Assembly (NCBI GenBank): GCA_035578905.1
Contig: JAQJVL010000323.1
Location: 806,001-870,000 of the forward strand
Source: Stictocephala bisonia
Lineage: Eukaryota; Arthropoda; Insecta; Hemiptera; Membracidae
DNA length: 64,000 nt
Direction: 5' to 3'
The position numbers and the translations under genes were made by a program. Shown here piece by piece: positions 1 through 10,036 of the stretch; positions within the stretch are counted from its first letter, which is position 1, and each line of letters starts with the position of its first letter. Below the pieces are notes generated by a model. It saw only the letters and a list, made by a program, of their open reading frames with translations. It made no database searches and was not told the DNA's origin.

Positions 1-725
1 TACTAGTAGGTGGGAGTTACTATTAACATTTATCAATAACTTGTTTGATAATAAATCTAGAAGTCAAACTGAAATGTCATTAACTTATTTTATGAGCATT
101 CTTATCGATTTATTGGTAACTCTGGTGTTAACGCAGCTATGAATATTTTCTATTGCCTAACCTACCTTAAGAAAAAGGTAATGTGCCTATTAAAAGGATG
201 CTTATCTTTAATTAATAGATAAGCAAGATAACATGACAGATAGATGATGTACTTACTTCCATTCTTTACGATTTTGAGAAGGCTTATAATCCGACCTAAT
301 ATGAGAGGCATAGAGGCAATAGTTTTTATCACTTATTTGGACAGGATAGGACACATCGAATAACCACAAACTCCATTTGTCTTTTTTTATCTTTTTATAG
401 GCTTTGAAAGAATCATGCTGCCTCAAAGTGCATAATTTGTTTTTAAGTGTATCAATGTTATAGAGTTGGTACTCATTAATTTTTTTCTTACAACAGATTT
501 TTACAACAGATTGTTTTAGTTACCCACATTTATATGAGTACCTAAATTAAATTGAAGTTAGTTACCTGAAGGGTCTCCCTAAGTTACCTTAGAGGGACCT
601 TACGATTCTAAGTAAGTGATTGGTTACTTATTCATTTCTGCAAGTAAGGGATTGGTTTCTTATTTTTTTGCAAGTAAGGGGTTGGTTTGTTGTTTTTTGA
701 TTTCTTATTTCTTCCTTACCTACAG
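1..725. other. AT-rich sequence, no gene seen
   Basis: No coding signal or recognisable element on either strand. The last part, about 640-725, is T-rich and ends in a good polypyrimidine tract and TACAG acceptor, so it is probably the end of an intron whose 5' part lies left of the window. Confidence 0.4.
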
Positions 726-842
726 CAGAAGGCGCTTACGAAATCTACTCAAGACGAGAACAACTTAGCTGGGGTGACATATCAATCATTGCTGCCAAAA
801 CAACTTGATGTAAAAGAAGAACGCAAGAAAATTATTTCTTAA
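726..842 (+). CDS. possible 3'-terminal exon of an unrecognised gene
   Basis: A pyrimidine-rich tract (TTTCTTATTTCTTCCTTACC) and TACAG acceptor end at 725. From 726 one frame stays open for 38 codons and stops at TAA 840-842. The peptide begins QKALTKSTQDENNL and ends KEERKKIIS, a hydrophilic, lysine-rich C terminus. An AATAAA lies at 913-918, about 70 bp past the stop, as expected for a compact 3' UTR. GC is higher than in the flanks. I do not recognise a family. Upstream exons would lie left of the window. It could instead be a chance open frame, since 38 codons is short; the acceptor, the stop and the poly(A) signal together are the argument for it. Confidence 0.35.
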   Translation, partial: QKALTKSTQDENNLAGVTYQSLLPKQLDVKEERKKIIS

Positions 843-1521
843 ATTGATCGAATCATTAAAAAAAATTATATTGGTAGTTGCAATTGGGATAATTTTATTA
901 AACAGTATAAGTAATAAAGCGGGATCAATAGATAAAACAGTTTATAAAGAGATTTCTATTTACACATATGTAAATGGCTAGTACACTGATTGCTAGCAAT
1001 GTAATGATATACATTTAAATTGGTTTGTTCATTATTTGATATATTTGCACAATTTTTTTTAGAAAGTAATTTCTTATACTTTTCTTTTTGATATCTGTAG
1101 AAAACAGGGACATACACAACTGACTAGACGAGGCAATTCACAGAGTTGAATTAATTATATTAGTTACATGTAAAATGCCTTGAGAAGTGGGTGCAGCATA
1201 TAAAAAAAGTTGGCTATACTAAACTGACAAATTTAACGGATATTGGTGTAATATCCAATAGTCCTGGTCTAAATAGTAGTGTGTTATTTTTTATAATTAA
1301 TGATTTTAAACATTCTACAATTATCAGTGCCCGATTTTCTACAGAATGTATGTACAGTTTGGTTTATGTATTGACTAGGAATGCAACAAATTAAAGTAAA
1401 AAATAGCAGATTTTTAAAGTTTTATCTGAGATCACGTGAAGATATTCAGCTTTACGATCTCTGGCTTTGCATTCCTCAGCTCGCGACCGAGTCCCGGATT
1501 GCAAGAACTAATTAATGCCTG
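843..1521. other. AT-rich sequence, no gene seen
   Basis: Apart from the AATAAA at 913-918 nothing is recognised. From about 1430 the GC content rises sharply, leading into the candidate exon at 1522. Confidence 0.4.
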
Positions 1522-1739
1522 ATGAAGTCTAGCGGTCAGGACATGGAGGGGATGTGGCCAGAGGCGGCCCGTGACCTTGGCCAGCCAGTCAAGATCGCCA
1601 CGCAGTCACGGTCGGTTATTAAATTCCCAACATCTCCTTTCCTTGTTCCCGATGCCGAAGTAAGAATGGTGGCTGACGTCGAGGTGAACAGACGCTCGCT
1701 CTTTAGGTTCAGCGATGACGCCTTCATTTGCAGTTTTAC
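1522..1739 (+). CDS. GC-rich candidate exon with a strong splice donor
   Basis: An ATG at 1522 opens a 72-codon frame (begins MKSSGQDMEGMWPEAARD, ends FSDDAFICSF) that runs straight into a consensus GTAAGT donor at 1740-1745. The stretch is clearly richer in GC than its surroundings. It ends in phase 2, which happens to fit the CCP exon at 9780, which needs two incoming bases. That is a one-in-three coincidence and not proof that they are joined. There is no hydrophobic signal peptide and no domain I recognise. An in-frame TAA at 1513-1515 and a weak upstream acceptor mean it would be a first coding exon. The opposite strand is also open across it, so coding status is uncertain. Confidence 0.27.
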
Positions 1740-1745
1740 GTAAGT

Positions 1746-2579
1746 ATCTGTAGAGATTATGTTACATTTAATTTTTGTCGTTCCCCACCGAATGTCAACA
1801 TATCCCCCACCGAATGTCAACATGTAAACACACTTGATACGCTGCCGCTGTGCAGACGTACAAGCCACATGTGCGTTTTCCTTGACGATTTATTCTATTG
1901 ATGGTTATATGTTTGAAAAACTCACTTCTCTTATAACAGCACAATTTCTAAAGTTTTTAACTGAAAAAAGAAACGTATTTTATGCATATATGTTCAATCA
2001 CACTATTTCTAATTGTTTACGTTTTTCCAATTGATTTTTAGGTTTTATTCAAGCACTTTTACCTGTAGTACAACCACACTGTCTTTAGTTAAAGCTAAAA
2101 TCAGTTATTTTAATAACAATATATCAATGTTTATAATTTTCTAAAGCTGAGTAAAGCAACATTATTAATAGTATCATCACTAACAAAGTCCATTTAGTTA
2201 GACCTATATTGTTCCAGGATTTTAAAAGCTAATCAATATATAAAAAAATTATTTCTGAGGCCTATAAATCCATTTATATACATATAAAAGTATTAACATT
2301 CTGTAAATAATCTTAATGAAGCTAAGAAATTTTATGAATACACTTCCTTATTTTTTAAACTAAAAGAAAACTGATAAATATTAAGTTTTGTCAAATTAAT
2401 AGTTCTTATAGTGATAGCAAGGCAATATATTGCTTGATATAATTTGACACAAATCAGATAAACTATTGTAACCATAGGTTCGTGTTTGAAGGAAAGTACC
2501 TGATTTTGCACACCTAAACTTGAAATCAATGTAAATTTAAATAGAACTAACAATCAAATTAATATAATCAGGCACCATA

Positions 2580-2610
<31 letters not shown>

Positions 2611-4837
2611 TAGGCTTAGTAAGTCAGTAGTTGTTATATTATCAATTATGAACAAATATTTTTTAACTTCAGGAGAACTTATTTTGTTTCCTTTACTTGT
2701 TACATTTACTCATACATTAAATATCTGTTAATCTATTTACATGGTTACAGTGTAGATATACGTAGTACAGAAATTATCATTTTAAGATCTAATAGATGGT
2801 GAACAATTCACTATCCGAAAAAATTGGGCACTACCACCCAGCTTTGAAAAACAACCCCACCTTCCAAACAGGCTACCCAGGTTTTGTCAGTTTTAAATAT
2901 CTATTTATATAATATTTGGATATTATATCAATGTTTTGTTAATCATGTTTTGTTAACTTATTTTTTCAGCATCGAATGTGTTAATACATTTTTTTAGACG
3001 TTCGCTAAAACTCTCTCTTCTGGTGACAGCCTAATTTACTAGTAGATAAAAACAAAATTTACTCATATTTACTTCCATAATATCTGTTTAAATAGTAACA
3101 TTTAATATATATCTTAAAAACACATTTATGATTTTGTTTGGAAATGCATAAAACTACAACAAATCAGAATTCCAGGATTTTCAAATTTCCCGTAATAACT
3201 TTGCAAGACACTTTATGGTGCTATAAAAACTCAGACAATCCGGTTTTGCAAGATGTTTGATCACCCGACTCAAACAAAGCACCTAAATCATATATTTCTG
3301 CACTACAAAATTAACCTATATCCCCTTATTAAATTATAAAAGTGTAGTAAAAAATGAACAAAAATGTTCACACTGTACTAATTAAATGAACTATTATAGT
3401 TTTAGTTTAGTTGTCATTCCACAAGTAAATTAGTATGACAAACTGTAATATATTTGTAATGATTGTTCTTTGTATATTTTTCTGTTGAGAAAATTCACCA
3501 CAGTAAAAAGCTGCAGGACAGGAGTTTATATTAATCAAGTTAAATAACTATTTAAGAAGAAATATAAAATAGGACTCATAAAATTAAAATATCATTTTTT
3601 TGTACACCACCATAATATAATTTTGCTAAAAAAGTTAAACAATTTTGATCATATCTATATTACTGGAAGTATTTTTCTGTAGCAATATTTATTTTCAACA
3701 TTTTTTATTTTACTCACATATCTATCACACCAAGCTACAGATTCTAATAATTTATTTGTTTTAATTGGATTAACTATCATCTTGTGATTTATTTCTCAAT
3801 GGGGTTGTAAATATATAAAATAATAAAGATAATAAAAATACATGCAGTAAAGTTACTAATTGTTTATTTAGATTAAGTAAATACAATTTGGTGTAATTAG
3901 ACTTTACAGGCAGCGATTGCTTATAAAACTAATTAAATTCACATACTCGTAGTAAATAGTGAATACACTTTTTATTTTAAAAATATATCTTATCTGCCAC
4001 AGTGTGGTTAAAATTTTTATAAATAATATTCAATTACAAAATTATTTCTTTAAAAAAGTAGTTCTTATTCTAAAAAGTATTATAATTGATACATGTTTCT
4101 TTCCAATACATTTTCTTTTAATGTTTTAAAATATATCTTAATATATTATATATCTTAAGTAATATATTTTATATTTATGAAAATTAGTAATATCATTTAT
4201 TGTTCCAGTACTGTTAGGACTTCCGTCAACGGTGCCTGCTGATCAGGAATCTTCACAAGAAGTAGTCCATCACCATGAAAAGTTTGTTTAAACCGTCATT
4301 TAGTTTGAGATTAAGATATGCTCTAGTGTAGTTTAACATTATCAAACTGTGGTATGCGTACCACTAAGAGTACATGGAACGCTGGCCAGTGGTGCGCATT
4401 AGTCTTATGACGTAACGTCGATTTAACCTGATAGAAAAAAAATTGTATTAAATACAACCATTGGGAACGTTTTGCTTTGAATGAGGGATCGAAGCGATAT
4501 TATGATTTCGTGAGCCTAACACACGGCCAGTCATTCATCCTTTTATTACTGCTACAATGTTGTATTTCATATTTCTGTGACTTATGATCAACGGTAATGT
4601 CATGCACAAAAAACTTGTCTTTATTATTAAATTACATAATTTACATTTATAATAAAACCATATGGCAACAACAGACATACAATTTTACACATAGCACACA
4701 TACAAAAATACTGTACATTTTCTTTTAGCTGGTACACTACCCAAACAGTTTGAGAATCCCTGGTATATATTATATTTTATCTTAAATTATATTTTACTAA
4801 TACCATAAGACAATAACAATACAATATAATAAGTACA
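1746..4837. other. AT-rich non-coding stretch
   Basis: No gene recognised. It contains a 28-bp A run at 2583-2610, which could be the tail of an old retroelement insertion, though I cannot identify a body. The rest is unstructured AT-rich DNA. Confidence 0.4.
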
Positions 4838-4975
4838 TAAAACATCTACAATGTGCATAAAACATTTACAGTGTGTGGATAAAACATCTACAATATGCAT
4901 ACAACATCTTCAGTGTGCGTAAAACATCTACAATGCGCATAAAACATTTACAGTGTGGATACAATATAAAATAAA
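4838..4975. repeat. short minisatellite, roughly 20-bp unit
   Basis: About six imperfect tandem copies of an AAAACATCTACAATGTGCAT-like unit, with alternating variants (CATCTACAATGTGC and CATTTACAGTGTGG). Units vary in length by a few bases. No function suggested. Confidence 0.7.
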
Positions 4976-5098
4976 CTTTATTTGAAAATCAACTAAACAA
5001 ACTACTATATGTCCTTCCAATGCATCTTTTAAATAGACCAAACCTGTGGGAATCACTTTGGCCACTCCACACCAAAAGTTCATCTATCCTTTGAATGG

Positions 5099-5322
5099 AT
5101 GGATGGACAATTTCTACAGGTCAAATCGTACCGCCAGCCACATATCACCATCGTTGATGTCAAATTTATAGAAAATTTACATCAGATTGAAACCACGTGG
5201 CCAAAATGGGCGTGCACATGGGATTTGGAGAAAGTCTGGGGAGCAAATCTACCGGGGGTTCCGAAGCCTACCCCAGGAAAATTTTTAGAATTGAATGCTC
5301 TGATACTGCATTTTAAGGTTGT
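5099..5322. other. GC-richer island of unknown nature
   Basis: A patch with normal GC (about 5040-5300) holds a 79-codon open frame on the + strand (5099-5338) that runs into the adjacent tandem repeat. It has no recognisable domain and no splice signals I trust. It is most likely a fragment of an old transposon. Confidence 0.25.
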
Positions 5323-5495
5323 TTTTAGACTCAATTAAAAAGGTAGTTAATTGGTTTTAGACTCAATTAACAAGGTAGTTAATTGGTTTTAGACTCAATT
5401 AACAAGGTAGTTAATTGGTTTTAGACTCAATTAACAAGGTAATTAATTGGTTTTAGACTCAATTAACAAGGTAGTTAATTGGTTTTAGACTCCAT
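5323..5495. repeat. 32-bp tandem repeat, about 5.4 copies
   Basis: Copies start at 5323, 5355, 5387, 5419, 5451 and 5483, an exact 32-bp period. The unit begins TTTTAGACTCAATTAACAAG. Copies are nearly identical (one AACAAG/AAAAAG change and one GTAGTT/GTAATT change), so expansion is recent. Confidence 0.9.
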
Positions 5496-6589
5496 TTAGT
5501 TTTAATAAGGTTTATTATGTATGAGAGTAATTTGAGTAAATAATAACTAGTTTATGGCTTTAAACATGTATCAAATCAAATAAAAAATCTTTATTGCTTG
5601 GAACATTTTTATAAAATGCTTAAACATTGTCAACCTTAATCCTAATGATAAGTATTTACTAAATATTAAAGTATGATACGGTATAGTAATTTGATTACAA
5701 TAGGTCTTAAAATATCAATAATACATAATTGTATATCATTAATACATAAAATAATTTACCTTTATAAATATATAGTAATTTATATTAATTTAAAACGAAC
5801 AATTTTATTTAACTTAAAATCTAATCCTACTCAGTTGATAATGTAATCAAATAAGATGAGCTAGCAGCTAAAACAGATTCACATTTTAAATTAAACAACC
5901 AAAAGTAAACAATTATCATATTACATTAACTACTAAACATACAAATCTTAAGTCATAAGGGAATTTCTAAATTAAGAATTCCTTGAGATGGGATTAAATT
6001 GATATCCTTCAATGTTTTTCGGATATTGAGTCATGTTATTATAAAATATTGCACCTTGAATATGAGGACTTTTGCTAATATTTGCCAGCCTTCTTTACTA
6101 CTCTAAAAATATCAGACCTATTTCTGGTGAAGTAATTGTGTATATTATATGTATAATATTTTACTAACAAACCAAAGAGGTTCAACCAAACGGCGCACAA
6201 GTAGGGAAAAAGTTGTGCAGTCAGACTAGACCGACACTCCTGCCAGGGCTAAGGCTGAACTGTAGTTTGTCACTATTCTCTATGACCACTATCAGTACTC
6301 AGAAGCAAACAAAGGGTGTCCTGAATTCTTTGTTTAATTTGAATTTCGCTTCTTATTCTTTTAGGTTGTATATATTTTATTAATATGTTAATTCAATTTA
6401 AATAATTCAATAGAAACAACAGTAGTTTCTAATAGTAAATTATGAAAGTATGAGAATATTGTCCTTCCTCGTAAGGAATGGACTGTGTTGAGCCGCTGCT
6501 TACACATATGTGTGAGAAGATGCAACTACTGGATATATAAGTGAGGAATGACAAATGATCAGTCATATGGTTGCTGAGTTATAATTCAT
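5496..6589. other. AT-rich non-coding stretch
   Basis: Nothing recognisable. A small GC-richer patch near 6180-6260 has no open frame of note. Confidence 0.4.
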
Positions 6590-6842
6590 ACTATGGATCA
6601 CATAGTTAAAGATTGCCCATTCTGTCTTGTTCAGGGAGGATTAGCATTCAATCAAAGAAGCAGGTGTTGAATGGTTACGAAACGTGGATTTAGCTCGAAA
6701 CGGGAGATCGATATTTAAACACTAAGATATGAGTACTTTGTACTGTACATTTTATTCAGATATAGTATTTTCTCTGATTTTAAAGTTTTATTTGTAAATC
6801 GTATGGATTTCAGAGCCAGCTAACAAAAAAAAAAAAAAAAAA
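6590..6842 (+). mobile_element. 3' end of a LINE, + orientation
   Basis: A frame near 6593 reads MDHIVKDCP followed by QGGLAFNQ, the extreme C-terminal zinc-knuckle-like motif (QTMDHI..DCP) common at the end of insect LINE ORF2 proteins. It is followed by a stop, a 3' UTR and an A run ending near 6842. Another copy of the same 3' end lies inverted at 6880-7290, and the two share the segment TGGTTACGAAACGTGGATTT. Heavily 5'-truncated and dead. Confidence 0.6.
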
Positions 6843-6879
6843 GGAGGAAGAATGAACAAATTCAAAATTAGATTGTCAA

Positions 6880-7290
6880 TTAAAATCTAAAGTATAGAGT
6901 ATATGTATCTTAGTACTTAAATATTGATCTCCCGTCACAGAGCTAAATCCACGTTTCGTAACCATTCAACACCTACTTCTCTCATTTAATGTTTAATGAA
7001 CAGCAGCTAGCCTCCCCCCCCCCCCAAACAGAAAAGAATGCAACTGGCAATCATTAAATATGTGATCCATAGTTTGAATTTCAGCCCAGCAAGCATGATT
7101 ATTTGCCATTCCCCACTTATTCTCCCAGTAGTTGTATCTTTTCACCCCCGTGTGAAAGCAATTCAATATAGAGCATTTCTTTTGAAGAAGGTTTATTCCC
7201 ATGATGACAGTCATAGGATATAATACCAGAAACTTATTTCGACCGTCAAAAACATCCCAAGTTAACGTCCAGTTGGTTTTTAGCAACAAT
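6880..7290 (-). mobile_element. 3' end of the same LINE family, - orientation
   Basis: The minus strand codes for a 98-residue remnant (7289 to 6993) that includes WDVFDGRNK, KWGMANNHACWAEIQTMDHI and NDC, the C-terminal segment of LINE ORF2 with its Cys/His motif degraded (CWAE in place of CECG-like). A C13 run at about 7013-7025 interrupts the reading. The 3' UTR matches the copy at 6590-6842, so the two copies lie tail to tail. Confidence 0.6.
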
Positions 7291-8580
7291 TTGTTTGAGA
7301 TTAACTGGGAAGCTAGTTGAAGAGGTGATTTTCTAGATTAAAGTCGTCTGCACGTTGTGGGATAGCTTGCAATATTGAGAGATTAAGAGTAGATAGGGGT
7401 TCTTTTTTAACTCTCTGAGAAGTGCCTCTTTAGGTCTTATATCCAGAAGAGGTATGCTTCACAGCACTGGAAGCCATGGTAGAGCGGTTACAATGATAGC
7501 GCTGTTTAGCTGAATTGTCACTTATATGATCTCCCAGCTATGCCTGCTGCCAACTAAAACATGGTACAAATGAAACAACTTATATCTGATTCAATCCTAT
7601 GTTCTATACTAAATTTTTCTTAAATTTAGCACAACCATCCCTTGTTAAATTTAACATAAACTACCTGGCTATAATTTTTTTAACAAATGGGGTTGCATCC
7701 CCCTTGGATCTGCCTGTGATAAATGGTATAACCAGAACCAGTCTTGGAGTCAGAAAATCAGATCCCTTAGACAAGTATCCAACAAATCAGTCTGCATTAA
7801 TGATATCATTTAAACATAACAATTTCTTCAGTTAGTGTTATCAAGACAAATTGTTATTACTACCATTATCGCTACTGTTCTATTGAATTTTTATAACTTT
7901 TATATGTGCCTTTTTAATTATGTATTTCTTAATGACCTTTAAATTATAGTTGATAGTACAATTGATAATTTGACACGCTTTTTTATAAAGCCAAATGAGA
8001 TAGATCATATTTATCGCATATAAGAAAAAAAAGTTTTGAAGGAATTTTTTCTTCTTTAATTTCATGTTTTTTTTAAATTTATTTGTTGTGGTATGCTGCT
8101 GATGGACAGAGACTAGCTCCTATGTCAATATTAATCTATAGGATATTAGTTTGTCTAACTGACAAATTTTTATGTAATTTTTTATGGTTGATATTTTTAT
8201 ATAGGTTTATTTATTTAATTTTTTACAGTTGATGGTGCAGTAATTTAGAAACCCCACTTTTATCTCCATCTTTGAACAATGGATGTAAAATAACCTCATT
8301 TGTCAAAAAACAATTACTATCTACATGTTTAAAATAATAATCATTTGGTTAGATTTAATTTAAAATTGAATTGGTTTAAATAAATTTCACTATACAAACA
8401 CTACTTTGGATCTCACAGAATGTAAATGTAAATCATGTGTTAACACTTTTCACTTAAGTGACTTATTCAAATTTTATTTAAATTAACACTTTGTTGCTGG
8501 TTCATATGAACCAAAAAAATGAATGTTCAATCTCACATTCTTTTATTAATTAAACAACTTAGCGAATATTTTCCGTTATA
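7291..8580. other. AT-rich non-coding stretch
   Basis: No gene or element recognised. Short open frames here (7599-7835 +, 7880-8065 -) have low-complexity AT-rich composition and no conserved motif. Confidence 0.4.
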
Positions 8581-8581
8581 C

Positions 8582-9113
8582 CCCACCCGCCCACCCATAC
8601 ATGTACAGTGGTGGTGACCCACCCGCCCACCCATACACGTACAGTACTGGTGAACCACCCGCCCACCCATACACGTACAGTGGTGGTACTACACTGTACT
8701 ACGTACAGTGGTCAATACTACAGTACGTGTATGGGTGGGCGGTTGGGTCAATACCACAGTACGTGTATGGGTGGGCTGGTGGGTCAATACCACAGTACGT
8801 GTATGGGCGGGTGGGTGGTCAATACTACTGTACGTGTATGGGCGGGTGGGTGGGTCAATACCCATCCACCCATACACGTACTGTGGTAACGACCCACCCA
8901 CCCAGCTATACACGTACTGTGGTATTGACCCACCAGCCCACCCATACACGTACTGTGGTATTGACCCAACCGCCCACCCATACACGTACTGTAGGTATAC
9001 CACTGTACGTGTATGGTTGGGTGGTTGGGCCAATACTACTGTACGTGTATGGGTGGGCCAATACCACTGTACGTATATGGGTGGGCGGGTGGGTCAATAT
9101 CACTGTACGTGTA
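8582..9113. repeat. 36-bp inverted minisatellite, locus 1
   Basis: GC-rich tandem units with a 36-bp period, core CCCACCCATACACGTACAGT plus GGTATTGACCCACC. Unit orientation alternates in blocks: forward 8582-8700, inverted 8715-8860, forward about 8861-8990, inverted 8991-9113. The locus can therefore fold as two adjacent hairpins. Because 36 is a multiple of 3, several frames on both strands stay open and give [16 protein letters not shown] or [16 protein letters not shown] repeats. These are not proteins. Confidence 0.95.
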
Positions 9114-9779
9114 TGCGAATACAATATCTCAGTAATGCTCTAAGAAATTTTGTTCTAGAGTTTATCGCAACTGCCGCTAATAGTAAAGGTCCTAACTCAC
9201 TAATGAACAAGCAATGTATTTCCCTCCCCCTCTACCACTCATAGGCTCCACCCCGCAAATTTGACAGATGGGTATAATATAAGAATATATAGTAAATTCT
9301 AGCAATGAATTTTATATATTGATTGATATTGATCTACTGTTTTAGCCAAAGATGACTGACGTACCAGACCAATGGCAAGCGTATATAAGTTTGGTTATAA
9401 CCGTTACACAGTAAATCGTAAATATAATTTTGTTAGTGCTAAATGTGGTACATACACCCAAACAGTTGAAAGTACAGTGCTGGACCAGCTGTGAAATGTC
9501 AGACTCTTGAATGAGTCCATGTAATGTGGCAATGGCGGAACAATGGGTAGGATGTATTCAAGAAAATACTGTGCAATATTGCTGACATGAAACAGTAATC
9601 TGCATTTTACGGAAAAAATCCATCGATGCCTTAGAAGATTTTAACTGTCATATCCAAACAAGGTTTTTATTGCATGAGAGAATATGTATCCTATACTAAA
9701 TGTATATAACTATATACGTAGAATATGTTTACAATTTAGAGTTTAACTAAATACAAATATATATTGTATGATATATTAG
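9114..9779. other. sequence upstream of the CCP exon, no gene seen
   Basis: Probably intron preceding the exon at 9780. No signal-peptide or LDLa-like exon could be found here. Confidence 0.35.
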
Positions 9780-10036
9780 ACGACAACTTGGTGAAGACTT
9801 TTGCCGTGTGCCAGAGAACCTGGAGAATGGTAGATACCAGCCACACGCTCGCCGGTGCCGTCCAGACGTCAACAGTGACGAGTGCAAGCTGAAACCAAAC
9901 ACCCGTGTCACTGTGGGATGGGTGCTGCGCTACGGATGTAATCTTGGCTACCAACTGAACACCACTAGAGTGGCTTCAATCTGCTTGAACTGGCCAGGCG
10001 GCACACGTTGGCTTCCCAAGTTGCCTCAGTGTTTGG
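9780..10036 (+). CDS. SPH gene exon: CCP (sushi) domain
   Basis: Acceptor TTAG at 9776-9779 and donor GTACGT at 10037. It encodes ...EDFCRVPENLENGRYQPH... through LPKLPQCL. Six cysteines (CRVP, CRPD, CKLK, CNLGY, CLNW, CLE) and the PENLENG and YGCNLGYQL motifs mark a CCP module with one more disulfide than the standard four-cysteine form, as described for insect modular serine proteases. It enters with 1 base of a split codon and leaves with 1 base. Confidence 0.85.

Noticed and set aside
8601..9244. Five long overlapping open frames on both strands rich in THTRTVV or VNTTVRVW repeats
   Set aside because: They are produced by the 36-bp (12-codon) tandem unit, which stays open in several frames; no start context, splice signals or domain.
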